A stretch of DNA of 64,000 nucleotides from Spongiactinospora sp. TRM90649 (GTDB taxonomy: Bacteria > Actinomycetota > Actinomycetes > Streptosporangiales > Streptosporangiaceae), in contig NZ_JARLTC010000002.1 of assembly GCF_029382225.1 (NCBI RefSeq), positions 682,001-746,000 on the forward strand. The letters are read 5' to 3'. The translations under genes and the position numbers were made by a program. The first letter of the stretch is position 1. Every line of letters begins with the position of its first letter. Under the pieces are notes generated by a model. It searched no databases and had not been told where the DNA came from. It worked only from the letters and a program-made list of their open reading frames with translations. Of the stretch, positions 26,231-35,105 are shown in pieces.

Positions 26231-27111
26231 CCGCGACGGCTCACGGGCGCACCCCGTCGCCCCGGGTGATCGAACGCAAGCTCCGCCCCGCGCGGCGCGA
26301 CCGGCTGCCCGCCGGGCCGCTGGAGAAGGTGCTGCGCTGGGCGCTGCGCGGCTTCGTCGCGCTGGTCTTCGCGTTCCTGGTGATCCCGATCCTGATCGTG
26401 GTGATCGAGTCCTTCAACAGCGTTGACTACCTGAGCTTCCCGCTGGAGGGCTGGTCGCTCGTGCACTACGAGCGCTTCTTCGGCGACCCGGCGTGGATCG
26501 ACGCGACCCTGCAGAGCGCCAAGATCGCGGTGCTCGCGGCGGTCATCGCGACCGTCGTCGGCACCATGGGCGCGTGGGGGCTGGCGCGGACCCCGGGGCG
26601 CGGCACGGCGTTCGCCTTCGCGCTGATGTACTCGCCCATCGTGGTGCCGATCATCGTGCTGGCGATGAGCTACTACTTCGCCTTCGCCGGGCTGCGACTG
26701 GTCGGCGACTGGGTCGCCATCGCGGTGGCCTACTCCGTGATGGGCGTGCCGTACGTGCTGGTGTCGGTGTCGAGCGCGCTCCAGCAGCTCGATCCGGAGT
26801 TGGAGAACGCCGCCCGCACGCTGGGCGCGCGGATGGGGCAGACGCTCCGGCGGATCACCCTGCCCCAGCTCACCTCGGCCATCTCGGCGGGCGCGCTGTT
26901 CGCCTTCGTCATCGCCTTCGACGAGGCGGTGATCATCCTGTTCGTCGCGGGGAGCGACTCGGTGACCCTGGCGCGGCGGCTGTGGGACAGCGTCCGCTAC
27001 GACCTGACGCCCACGCTCGCGGTGGCCGGGACCGTGCTCATCGCCGTCTGTGTCGGGCTGTTCCTGATCACCGAGCTGATCAAGGCCCTGCGGGAAAGGA
27101 GGCGTTCGTGA
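26227..27111 (+). CDS. ABC transporter permease, polyamine/opine type (PotC-like)
   Basis: 294 aa, GTG start overlapping the previous stop (GTGA). Six membrane helices; the EAA loop is LDPELENAARTLGARMGQTLRRITLPQLTSAI, followed by FAFVIAFDEAVIILFVAG, typical of the second permease (PotC) of these importers. The first 45 residues are cytosolic and basic. Confidence 0.85.
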   Translation: MTATAHGRTPSPRVIERKLRPARRDRLPAGPLEKVLRWALRGFVALVFAFLVIPILIVVIESFNSVDYLSFPLEGWSLVHYERFFGDPAWIDATLQSAKIAVLAAVIATVVGTMGAWGLARTPGRGTAFAFALMYSPIVVPIIVLAMSYYFAFAGLRLVGDWVAIAVAYSVMGVPYVLVSVSSALQQLDPELENAARTLGARMGQTLRRITLPQLTSAISAGALFAFVIAFDEAVIILFVAGSDSVTLARRLWDSVRYDLTPTLAVAGTVLIAVCVGLFLITELIKALRERRRS

Positions 27112-28190
27112 CCGACCAGGTCGTCTTCGCCGGCATCCACAAGCGTTACGGGACGGTCACCGCCGTCCGCGATCTCAACCTCGGCATCCGCGAGGGCGAG
27201 TTCCTCACCCTGCTCGGGCCGAGCGGTTCCGGCAAGACCACCACGCTGCGGATGCTCGCCGGGCTGGAGGCCGCGACCTCCGGCGACATCCTGCTCGCTG
27301 GTCGCCGGGTCACCGACGAGGTGCCGGAGAAGCGGAACATCGGCCTGGTGTTCCAGCACTACGCGCTGTTCCCGCACATGACGGTGGCGCAGAACGTCGC
27401 CTTCCCGCTGCAGATGCGGCGCAGGCGGCGGGCCGACATCGAGCGCGAGGTCGACCGGGTGCTGGAGATGACGCAGCTCAAGCCGTACAAGGATCGGTAT
27501 CCCAAGCAGCTCTCCGGCGGGCAGCAGCAGCGCGTCGCGCTGGCCAGGGCCTTCGTCTTCGACCCGAGCGTGCTGCTGATGGACGAACCGCTCGGCGCGC
27601 TCGACCGCAACCTGCGCGACCACATGCGCCTGGAGCTGAAGTCGCTGCAGGAGCGCATCGGCGCGACCGTCATGTACGTCACCCACGACCAGGACGAGGC
27701 CCTGGCCCTGTCCGACCGCATCGGCGTCATGCACCAGGGCGTGCTCCAGCAGACCGCGCCGCCCGGCGAGATCTACGAGCGCCCGGCCAACGCGTTCGTG
27801 GCGAAGTTCCTCGGCCAGTCGGTGTGCCTGCCCGCCAAGCGGATCCAGCGCGGCACCCGGTCGGTGCTGGAGGTCGAGGGCATGGACGGGCGGATCCTCG
27901 TGGACGCCGGGAACGACACCTGCCCCGACGCCGCGGGCGACTTCATGATCCGGCCGGAGCGGTTCCGGCTGGCCTCCGAGCGGCCCGACGCCGCCGACGT
28001 CAACGCGATCAGATGCGCGGTCGAGACGACCGTCTACCTCGGCGCGCAGGTCGAGGTGCACCTGCGGGCAGGCGCCGGCGCGCAGGCGCAGGTCACCGTC
28101 CCGGCGTCGGCGGCCGGCGACCTGACGGCCGGCTCGGCGCACTGGCTGACCTGGCGGCCCGCCGACGGCCTTTTCCTGAGAGGTGAGTGA
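27108..28190 (+). CDS. ABC transporter ATP-binding protein, polyamine/opine type (PotA-like)
   Basis: 360 aa, GTG with AAAGGAGG upstream, overlapping the permease stop. Walker A GPSGSGKTT, Q-loop VFQHYALFPHMTV, signature LSGGQQQRVALARA, Walker B VLLMDEPLGALD and switch His VTHDQDEAL. The C-terminal TOBE-like domain (from about residue 245) ends in the usual regulatory beta-barrel. It powers the two preceding permeases. The gene runs directly into an enoyl-CoA hydratase gene, which ties uptake to acyl-CoA metabolism. Confidence 0.9.
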   Translation: MTDQVVFAGIHKRYGTVTAVRDLNLGIREGEFLTLLGPSGSGKTTTLRMLAGLEAATSGDILLAGRRVTDEVPEKRNIGLVFQHYALFPHMTVAQNVAFPLQMRRRRRADIEREVDRVLEMTQLKPYKDRYPKQLSGGQQQRVALARAFVFDPSVLLMDEPLGALDRNLRDHMRLELKSLQERIGATVMYVTHDQDEALALSDRIGVMHQGVLQQTAPPGEIYERPANAFVAKFLGQSVCLPAKRIQRGTRSVLEVEGMDGRILVDAGNDTCPDAAGDFMIRPERFRLASERPDAADVNAIRCAVETTVYLGAQVEVHLRAGAGAQAQVTVPASAAGDLTAGSAHWLTWRPADGLFLRGE

Positions 28191-28978
28191 TGGAGATCAG
28201 CGGGCTGAAGAGCCTGACCTGGCACATGGACGGCGCGGTCGGGGTGCTCACCCTGAACCGGCCGGAACGGCTGAACGCCATCGCCAACCGTGACATCGAC
28301 GAGCTGGACCGCGTCGTCATGCTGGCCGGGCGCGACCCCGGCGTGCGGGCCCTGCTGATCACCGGCGCCGGGCGCGGCTTCTGCTCGGGGGCCGACGTCA
28401 AGGAGTGGCACGCGCGGGCCGACCACGAAGAGGAGTCCTGGCCCGCCAAGATGCACCGGGTCATCACCCGCCTGTACTGGCTGCCCAAGCCGGTCGTCGC
28501 GGCGGTCAACGGCGTCGCCGTCGGCGCGGGCTGCGACCTCGCGCTCACCGCCGACATGCGGTTCGCGTCCACGGCCGCCCGGTTCGGCGAGGTGTACGCC
28601 CAGCGCGGCATCTGCCCCGACGCGGGCGGCTCCTACCTGCTGCCGCGGATCGTCGGCGAGGCCAGGGCCGCCGAGCTGATCTACACCGGCCGGATCGTGG
28701 ACGCCGCCGAGGCGCTGGGCATCGGCCTGGTCACCGAGGTCGTCGCCCCCGAGGAACTGCTCGGCCGGGCCATGGAACAGGCCAGGACCTTCGCCGCCGG
28801 GCCGACGATCGCGATCGGCGAGGCCAAGCAGAACATCCGCCGCAGCCACTCGATCGGCATCGAGGAGGCGCTGCGCGGCGAACTGCGCGCGGGCCGCCGC
28901 TGCGCCGAGACCGAGGACATGACCGAAGGACTCCGGGCCGCCGTGGAGAAGCGTGCCCCGATCTTCCGGGGGCGCTGA
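28190..28978 (+). CDS. enoyl-CoA hydratase/isomerase family protein
   Basis: 262 aa. The crotonase fold is visible: VGVLTLNRPERLNAI, the oxyanion hole ITGAGRGFCSGADVKEW (about residues 57-73), VVAAVNGVAVGAGCDLALTADMRFAS (second oxyanion residue), then FGEVYAQRGICPDAGGSYLLPRIVG. At the catalytic Glu positions of rat crotonase, Asp-Ala-Gly follows Pro, so one acid may be Asp; this leaves open whether it is a hydratase, isomerase or hydrolase. The start overlaps the ABC ATPase gene by 1 bp. First of three acyl-CoA genes in the importer operon. Confidence 0.85.
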   Translation: MEISGLKSLTWHMDGAVGVLTLNRPERLNAIANRDIDELDRVVMLAGRDPGVRALLITGAGRGFCSGADVKEWHARADHEEESWPAKMHRVITRLYWLPKPVVAAVNGVAVGAGCDLALTADMRFASTAARFGEVYAQRGICPDAGGSYLLPRIVGEARAAELIYTGRIVDAAEALGIGLVTEVVAPEELLGRAMEQARTFAAGPTIAIGEAKQNIRRSHSIGIEEALRGELRAGRRCAETEDMTEGLRAAVEKRAPIFRGR

Positions 28979-31095
28979 TGGGCCACCGACTCGACCGGCT
29001 GTTCCGGCCCGCCAGCGTCGCCGTCGTCGGGGCGTCCCCCAAGGGCGGGTACGGCCTGCGCACGCTGCGCAACACGCGCCACCTCGGCTACGGAGGCCGC
29101 CTGTACGCCGTGCACCCGACCCACCGTGAGGTGGACGGCGTGCCCGCCTACCCCTCGTTGGCCGACCTGCCCGAGGTGCCGGACGCGGTGGCCGCCGCCG
29201 TGCCGGCGCACGCCGTCCCCGGAGTGGTGGCCGAGGCCGCCGAACTGGGCGCGGGCGGCATGGTGGTCTACGCCGCCGGGTTCGCCGAGCGAGACCGCGA
29301 GGGCCGCGACCGCCAGGACGGCATCATCGCCGCGTGCGCCGACCGGCTGCCGCTGATCGGCCCCAACTGCCTCGGCCTGGCCAGCTTCCGCGGCCGGGCG
29401 GCGCTGTGGGGCATCGAGATGCCGTACGTGCACGCCGGGGCGGAGGGCACGGTCGCGCTCGCCGCGCAGAGCGGCAACATGTCGCTCACCACGATGCTGT
29501 CCGGCCGGCTACCCGCCGTCGCCTACGGCGTGTCCGTGGGCAACCAGGCCGTGCTCGACCTGGCCGACTGCCTGGGCTACTTCCTGTCCGACCCGGGCGT
29601 GCGGGTCGTCGGCCTGGTCATGGAGGGCCTGACCGACCTGCCCAGGTTCCGCCGGCTCGCCGAGCGGGCGGCCGAGCGCGACGTCGCCGTGGTCGCGCTG
29701 AAGGTCGGCCGGTCGGCCAGGGGCGAGGCCGCCACGGTCGCGCACACCGGCACGCTGGCCGGCAGCGACGGCGTCTACGACGCGCTGTTCCGCCAGACCG
29801 GCGTGCACCGGGTGGACGACCTGGACGAGATGGTCGCGCTGTGCTCGCTGCTGGCCGCGCCCAGGCGTCCGCGCGGCGGGGCGCTGGCCGTCTACGCCAG
29901 CTCGGGCGGCGAATGCGGCCTGGTCGCCGACCTCGCCGAGGACGCCGGGGCCGAACTGGCCGAACTCGACGCCGCCACCGAGTCCGCGCTCGCGGCGGCG
30001 CTCCCCGACTACGCCCAGATCGCCAACCCGCTCGACCTGACCGCCTCCTCCTGGGGGAACCGCGACGTCTACCGGGCCGCCGCCCGCGCCATGGGCACCT
30101 GCCCCGGCGTCGGCGTGGTCGCCTTCGTCGGCGACGCCCCAACGCATACCGATCCGCTGGACGCGATGGGCTGGCCGGAGATGATCGGCGGCTCGGCCGA
30201 GGGCGCCGCCGGGCTGGACGTGCCGGTCACGCTGGTCACGACCACCACCGACATCGTGCCCGGCCTGGTCACCATGGCCCACGAGCACGGCGTGGTGCTG
30301 CTCGCCGGGGCGCGGCCCGCGCTGCGGGCCATCGCGCTGGCGAGCGAGCGCCGGGCGGTCGCGCCCGCCCCGGCCCCGGGGGCGTCCGGGGTACAGGCCG
30401 ACGCCCGCGCGCTGCTCGCCGCCGCCGGGCCCGAGCCGTCGGAGAGCGACGCCAAACGGCTGCTCGGCCTCTACGGCGTGCCCACCCCCGACGGCGGAGC
30501 CGCCACCGACGCCGAGACCGCCGTGGCCATCGCCCGGCGCGTCGGCCACCCGGTGGTGTGCAAGGTCCAGGCGCCCGGCCTGGCCCACAAGTCCGACGTG
30601 GGCGGCGTCGAACTGGGGCTCACCGGGGACGACGCGGTGCGCGCCGCCTTCCACCGGCTGATCCTGCGCGGCGCCGACGCGCTCGGGCCGGGGGCGGCGC
30701 TCGCCGTACGGGTCGAGCGGATGGCCGAACCCGGCGTCGAACTGATCGTCGGCGGCTCCAACGGCCCGGCGGGCCCGCTCGTCGTGCTCGGCGCGGGCGG
30801 CGTCCTCACCGAGCTGGTCGCCGACGCCACCGGCCTGCTCTGGCCGTTCGGCCCCGGCGACGTGCGCGCCGCACTCACCCGTCTGCGCGTCGGACGCCTG
30901 CTGGACGGCTACCGCGGCGCGCCGCCCGCCGACATCGGCGCGCTCGCCGACGCCGTCGTCGGCGTCGGACGGCTGCTCGCCGACCTACCGGAGATCGCCG
31001 AGATCGACGTCAACCCGCTGCTGTGCCGGAGCGAGGGCTGCCTCGCGCTCGACGCGCTGATCGTGCGCGCCACCGGGAAAGGACCACAGACCTGA
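28978..31095 (+). CDS. NDP-forming acyl-CoA synthetase (acetate-CoA ligase family, fused alpha/beta)
   Basis: 705 aa. The N-terminal CoA-binding Rossmann domain (RLFRPASVAVVGASPKGGYGLRTLRN) is followed by two ligase-CoA domains; LPLIGPNCLGL and AAQSGNM are typical, and the phospho-accepting His is in TVAHTGTLAGSDGVYDALFRQTGVHRV. The C-terminal ATP-grasp domain starts near residue 480: ESDAKRLLGLYGVPTP, VVCKVQAPGLAHKSDVGGVELGL, EIAEIDVNPLL. Such enzymes make an acyl-CoA with ATP (or GTP), giving ADP and phosphate. In this operon it would activate the imported or released acid for the neighbouring dehydrogenase and hydratase. Confidence 0.9.
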   Translation: MGHRLDRLFRPASVAVVGASPKGGYGLRTLRNTRHLGYGGRLYAVHPTHREVDGVPAYPSLADLPEVPDAVAAAVPAHAVPGVVAEAAELGAGGMVVYAAGFAERDREGRDRQDGIIAACADRLPLIGPNCLGLASFRGRAALWGIEMPYVHAGAEGTVALAAQSGNMSLTTMLSGRLPAVAYGVSVGNQAVLDLADCLGYFLSDPGVRVVGLVMEGLTDLPRFRRLAERAAERDVAVVALKVGRSARGEAATVAHTGTLAGSDGVYDALFRQTGVHRVDDLDEMVALCSLLAAPRRPRGGALAVYASSGGECGLVADLAEDAGAELAELDAATESALAAALPDYAQIANPLDLTASSWGNRDVYRAAARAMGTCPGVGVVAFVGDAPTHTDPLDAMGWPEMIGGSAEGAAGLDVPVTLVTTTTDIVPGLVTMAHEHGVVLLAGARPALRAIALASERRAVAPAPAPGASGVQADARALLAAAGPEPSESDAKRLLGLYGVPTPDGGAATDAETAVAIARRVGHPVVCKVQAPGLAHKSDVGGVELGLTGDDAVRAAFHRLILRGADALGPGAALAVRVERMAEPGVELIVGGSNGPAGPLVVLGAGGVLTELVADATGLLWPFGPGDVRAALTRLRVGRLLDGYRGAPPADIGALADAVVGVGRLLADLPEIAEIDVNPLLCRSEGCLALDALIVRATGKGPQT

Positions 31096-32255
31096 TGGAC
31101 TTCACCGTTCCCGAGCACATCGCCGAGTTCCGGAGCGTCGTGCGCCGGTTCGTCGACAACGAGCTGCTCCCCTACGAGGACCACGTGGAGGAGCACGACG
31201 GCCTCCCCGAGGAGGTCGAACGGGCGATCAGGAAGAAGGCCGTGGAGATCGGCCTCAACGCGATCTCCATGCCCGAGGAGGTCGGCGGCGCCGGGCTCGA
31301 CGTGCTCGGCCAGGTGCTGGTCACCGAGGAGCTGTTCCGCGCCGTCGGCGGCCTCGCCGAAGTGGTCCCGACCGCCCCCTCCATCCTGCTGGCCTGCGAC
31401 GAGGCGCAGCGCGAACGCTTCCTGCTGCCGTGCGTGCGCGGCGAGCGGCAGTGGTGCTTCGCGCTGACCGAACCCGACACCGGTTCCGACGCCGCCGGGA
31501 TCAAGACCCGGGCCGAACTCCGCGACGATTCGTGGATCATCAACGGCCGTAAGCGGTTCATCAGCCATGGCGACTCGGCCGACTTCGCGATCGTCTTCGC
31601 CGTCACCCACCCCGAACGCGAACGCGACCGGATCACCGCGTTCCTGGTCGAGAAGGGCACGCCCGGCTTCTCCGTCGGCCAGTTGCACAAGACGATGGGG
31701 CACCGCGGCTACCGGCAGGCCGAGCTGGTCTTCGACGACTGCGCCGTCCCGTCCGGGAACGTGCTCGGCGAACCCGGGCACGGCTTCGACATCGCCCAGG
31801 GCGGCCTCAGCTCCGGCCGGGTGATGACCGCCGCGCGCTGCCTCGGCCCGATGGCCCGCCTCATCGAGGACGGCGTCGAGTGGGCCAAGCAGCGGGTCCA
31901 GTTCGGCCGCCCGATCGCCGACTACCAGGCCATCCAGTTCATGCTCGCCGACTGCGCGACCGACCTGCAGGCGGCGCGGATGCTCACCTACAACGCGGCC
32001 TGGGCCGCCGACCAGGGCGAGACGGTCAAGGTCGTGAACGCCAGGGCGTCCGTGGCCAAGCTGTTCGCCAGCGAGGCGCTGGGCCGCGTGGCCGACCGGG
32101 TGCTGCAGATCTTCGGCGGCACCGGCTACATGAACGAGACGTACGTCGAACGCGCCTACCGCAACGCCCGGATCGAACGGATCTGGGAGGGCACGTCAGA
32201 GATCCAGCGCATCATCATCGCCCGCAACCTGCTCAAGAGAGGCCTGTTCTCCTGA
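31095..32255 (+). CDS. acyl-CoA dehydrogenase
   Basis: 386 aa, ATG overlapping the ligase stop by 1 bp. Flavin- and substrate-binding segments: CFALTEPDTGSDAAGIKTRA, INGRKRFISHGDSADFAIVFA, the FAD loop RVQFGRPIADYQAIQFMLADCATDL, and QIFGGTGYMNETYVERAYRNARI. The catalytic Glu is in IERIWEGTSEIQR near the C-terminus, the position of medium- and short-chain enzymes. It introduces the 2,3-double bond in an acyl-CoA and passes electrons to ETF. The substrate is presumably the product of the preceding ligase. Confidence 0.9.
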   Translation: MDFTVPEHIAEFRSVVRRFVDNELLPYEDHVEEHDGLPEEVERAIRKKAVEIGLNAISMPEEVGGAGLDVLGQVLVTEELFRAVGGLAEVVPTAPSILLACDEAQRERFLLPCVRGERQWCFALTEPDTGSDAAGIKTRAELRDDSWIINGRKRFISHGDSADFAIVFAVTHPERERDRITAFLVEKGTPGFSVGQLHKTMGHRGYRQAELVFDDCAVPSGNVLGEPGHGFDIAQGGLSSGRVMTAARCLGPMARLIEDGVEWAKQRVQFGRPIADYQAIQFMLADCATDLQAARMLTYNAAWAADQGETVKVVNARASVAKLFASEALGRVADRVLQIFGGTGYMNETYVERAYRNARIERIWEGTSEIQRIIIARNLLKRGLFS

Positions 32256-32280
32256 CCTTGGCGTCGGCCTCTCCCCCAAC

Positions 32281-32300
32281 GTGAGCCGGCGAAGGCTCAC
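32281..32300. other. intergenic hairpin between acyl-CoA dehydrogenase and binding protein genes
   Basis: GTGAGCC-GGCGAA-GGCTCAC is a perfect 7-bp stem with a 6-base loop, 25 bp after the dehydrogenase stop and 37 bp before the binding-protein start. No T-run follows, so partial termination or mRNA end protection, with more binding protein made than enzyme, is likely. Confidence 0.5.
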
Positions 32301-32337
32301 AGTTCCGCCCCCCTTTCGCATGAAAGACGGTTTCGCC

Positions 32338-33459
32338 ATGTCCAGCTCACACCACGACCCACGCCGGGACTCCCTGTCGCGCCGCGGCCTGCTCAGGCGC
32401 GGCACACTGCTGGCCGGTGGCATCGCCGCCGTCCCTCTCCTCAACGCCTGCGGTGGTTCGGGCGGATCCGGCGCGGGCGGATCCGGTTCGGGCGGCGGCT
32501 CCCGCCTGGTGGTCGCCGACTGGGGCGGGGCACTCCAGGACGCCGAGAAGAAGTACATCTTCGACCCGTTCAGCAAGGAGACCGGCATCGAGGTCGCCAT
32601 CGCCGGTCCCCCCACCGGGGCCAAGATCAAGGCGATGGTCGACACCGGCAACATCGAGTGGGACCTCATCGCCGGCGGCCCCTCCATCGTGCTGCCGCTC
32701 GGCCGTGACTACTTCGAGCCGCTGCCCGACCGGCTGCTGTCCATCCCCGGCATCGACCCCGCCTACGTGGACCAGAACTGGCTCACCTACTACCTGTTCT
32801 CCATCGTGATGGCCTGGAACACCGAGGCCATGAAGGGCGCCAAGCCGCAGGGCTGGGCCGACTTCTGGGACACCGGGAAGTTCCCCGGCAAGCGCACTCT
32901 GCGCGGCGCCGACCAGGGCGTGCCGCCGGACCTGGAGTTCGCGCTGCTCAGCGATGGCGTCACGCCCGACAAGCTCTACCCGCTCGACGTCGAGCGGGCC
33001 TTCGACCGGCTGTCGAAGCTCAAGCCGGCCGTGCCGCAGTGGTGGACCTCCGGCGCCCAGCCCGGCCAGATGCTGGTCAGCGGGCAGGTCGCCGCGTCCA
33101 GCATCTTCGCGGGACGGCTGGACGCGCTGAAGAAGCAGGGCGCGCCGCTCGACTTCACCTGGAACGGCGGCATGCTCCAGCTCGGCGCCTGGTCCGTGCC
33201 GAAGGGCGCGCGCAACAAGGAGGCCGCGTTCAAGCTCATCGAGTACTCGGTGCGCCCCGAGGTGCAGGCCGCCGTGTGGAGCAAGTACAACAACGGCCCC
33301 GCCAACGCCAAGGCCCTGGACCTGATGGACAAGACCTGGGCGAGCACGCTGCCCTCGCACCCGGCCAACGCCGAGGTGCAGTTCCTGTACGGCGCCGACT
33401 GGTGGGGCCAGCACCGCAATGAGGTGCTCAAGCGGTTCCAGACGTTCGCGGCCACCTGA
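32338..33459 (+). CDS. ABC transporter extracellular binding lipoprotein (PotD-like)
   Basis: 373 aa. The N-terminus has paired arginines (SLSRRGLLRRGTLLAGG) suggesting Tat export, then a lipobox VPLLNACGG with Cys at about residue 39, followed by a Gly/Ser linker. The mature part reads as a polyamine/Fe3+-type type II binding protein: LVVADWGGALQDAEKKYIFDPFSKETGIEV, WDLIAGGPS, YYLFSIVMAWNTEAM, VPKGARNKEAAFKLIEYSV. It is the missing partner of the importer encoded at 25304-28190, separated from it by three enzyme genes. A longer start (ATG 32320) lacks a good ribosome site. Confidence 0.85.
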   Translation: MSSSHHDPRRDSLSRRGLLRRGTLLAGGIAAVPLLNACGGSGGSGAGGSGSGGGSRLVVADWGGALQDAEKKYIFDPFSKETGIEVAIAGPPTGAKIKAMVDTGNIEWDLIAGGPSIVLPLGRDYFEPLPDRLLSIPGIDPAYVDQNWLTYYLFSIVMAWNTEAMKGAKPQGWADFWDTGKFPGKRTLRGADQGVPPDLEFALLSDGVTPDKLYPLDVERAFDRLSKLKPAVPQWWTSGAQPGQMLVSGQVAASSIFAGRLDALKKQGAPLDFTWNGGMLQLGAWSVPKGARNKEAAFKLIEYSVRPEVQAAVWSKYNNGPANAKALDLMDKTWASTLPSHPANAEVQFLYGADWWGQHRNEVLKRFQTFAAT

Positions 33460-33506
33460 CCGGCGCGTCATCGCACGTCACGACCATTACGAAGCGGGGA
33501 GTAACG

Positions 33507-34313
33507 GTGGAATCTTTGGCAGGCCACGCCTATCTGGTCACCGGCGGCGGAACCGGTATCGGCGCGTCCGTCGCCCTCCGGCTGGCCGAGCTGGGCGCGT
33601 CGGTCGCGGTGCTCGGGCGGCGCAAGGAGCCGCTCGACGCGCTGGTCGTCGAGGTCGAGCGCCGGGGCGGCCAGGCGCTGGCCCACCCGGCCGACGTCCG
33701 CGACCCCGCGGCCGTGGAGGCCGCCGTCGAGGCCATCGAGGCCCGGTTCGGCAAGGTGGACGGCCTGGTCAACAACGCGGCCGGCAACTTCGTCGCCCCG
33801 GCGGAGAACCTGTCGGCGAACGGCTGGCGCGCGGTGGTGGACATCGTCCTGAACGGGGCGTGGAACTGCACCTCCGCCGTGGCCAGGCGGCTGATCCGGG
33901 ACGGCAGGCCCGGCGCCGTGGTCAACGTGGTCGCCACCTACGCCTGGACCGGCCATCCCGGCACCGTGCACAGCGCCGCCGCCAAGGCCGGGGTCGTGTC
34001 GATGACCAAGACGCTGGCCGTCGAGTGGGCCCGGTACGGGATCCGGCTCAACTGCGTCGCCCCCGGCCCCACCGAGACCGAAGGGGCGGGGGCGGCGCTG
34101 TGGGGGTCACCCGAGGAGCGCGAACGCGTGCTCTCCTCGGTGCCGCTGCGCCGCTTCGCGAGCGCCGAGGAGATCGCGGGCCTCACCGCCCTGCTGCTGA
34201 GCGACCGCGCCTCCTACATCACCGGCGCGACCCTCACCGCCGACGGCGGCCAGTCCCTCGGCCGCCAGATCTACGGGACCCCGGTCGAGGAACTGGCCGA
34301 GTCCCGCTCATGA
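33507..34313 (+). CDS. SDR family protein resembling 2,4-dienoyl-CoA reductase
   Basis: 268 aa, GTG with GGGGAG upstream. The Rossmann motif YLVTGGGTGIGASVALRLAELG and an Arg-Arg after beta-2 (VLGRRKEP) point to NADPH. NNAAGNFVAPAENLS and the GTVHSAAAKAGVVSMTKTLAVEWA segment match dienoyl-CoA reductases of the SDR type, where the catalytic Tyr of normal SDRs is missing and only the Lys remains. It would handle unsaturated acyl-CoAs next to the hydratase and dehydrogenase of this operon. Confidence 0.8.
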   Translation: MESLAGHAYLVTGGGTGIGASVALRLAELGASVAVLGRRKEPLDALVVEVERRGGQALAHPADVRDPAAVEAAVEAIEARFGKVDGLVNNAAGNFVAPAENLSANGWRAVVDIVLNGAWNCTSAVARRLIRDGRPGAVVNVVATYAWTGHPGTVHSAAAKAGVVSMTKTLAVEWARYGIRLNCVAPGPTETEGAGAALWGSPEERERVLSSVPLRRFASAEEIAGLTALLLSDRASYITGATLTADGGQSLGRQIYGTPVEELAESRS

Positions 34314-34401
34314 CCGTCCGAAATGTATGGTGCCTTGCAAGTGACGCGCCACGGTGCTCCCCCGGCCGTGGCGCTTCCGGAACGGAGGTGACGGTCGCGC
34401 C

Positions 34402-35088
34402 ATGACGTCCTCGCCATGGAGTTGCCCGTTCGTGTACGCCGTCGGGGTCGACACCGGCCCCGACGAGCCGCCCGGAGAACTGGCCGCCTTCAACGACTTC
34501 TACGACGCCCACCTCGATGACGTCGTGGCCCGCACCCCCGGGTTCGTCTGCGCGGAACGGTACGAACTGGCCGACGGCACCGGCGGGCCCCGGTGGCTCG
34601 CCGTCTACGGCGTGGACGGCGAGGAGCCGGCGCGCCGGTTCGTCGAGCGGGCCACCGGCCCCGTGGAGGACCGGGTCAAATATCCCCCAGGCCCGCCCGC
34701 GTGGACGCGGATGACCACGGTGTGGCGGCTGATCTGGCGGCGGGCGGCGTGGACGGGCGCGCTCGCCGTACCGGCCGGGCGCGTCGCGCTGATCGGCATG
34801 AACCCCGCCCCGGGCGCGACCGGGCCGGAGATCTCCGACTTCGACGACTTCTACACCGGCGTCCACCTGCCGGAGATCATCTCCAAGTTCGCCTACGACC
34901 GGGGCTCGCGCTTCGCGCTCTGGCACGAACTGCGCCACCCCGCCCCCGGCTGCCCGGCGAACCTCGCCCTCTACGAGGCCGAGGTCGCGCCCGTGCCGCC
35001 GGCGGCCCCGGCGCTCACCCCCGGCCCGCCCGCCTGGGAGGGGCGCGAGGTGCGGTGGCGGCTCAAGTACGACCGGATCGGCAAGTAG
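34402..35088 (+). CDS. duplicated dimeric alpha/beta-barrel-like protein, unknown function
   Basis: 228 aa, ATG 13 bp after GGAGGT. Two similar halves are visible: AFNDFYDAHLDDVVARTPGFVCAERYEL and DFDDFYTGVHLPEIISKFAYDRGSRFALWHEL. The FNDFYDxHLxxV pattern is common in EthD/DUF-type ferredoxin-like folds that form barrels and assist oxygenases or isomerases. Function unknown. It lies between the dienoyl-CoA-reductase-like and MBL genes on the same strand and could be an accessory enzyme of the pathway. Confidence 0.6.
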   Translation: MTSSPWSCPFVYAVGVDTGPDEPPGELAAFNDFYDAHLDDVVARTPGFVCAERYELADGTGGPRWLAVYGVDGEEPARRFVERATGPVEDRVKYPPGPPAWTRMTTVWRLIWRRAAWTGALAVPAGRVALIGMNPAPGATGPEISDFDDFYTGVHLPEIISKFAYDRGSRFALWHELRHPAPGCPANLALYEAEVAPVPPAAPALTPGPPAWEGREVRWRLKYDRIGK

Positions 35089-35105
35089 CAAGCAGGAGGG
35101 GACAC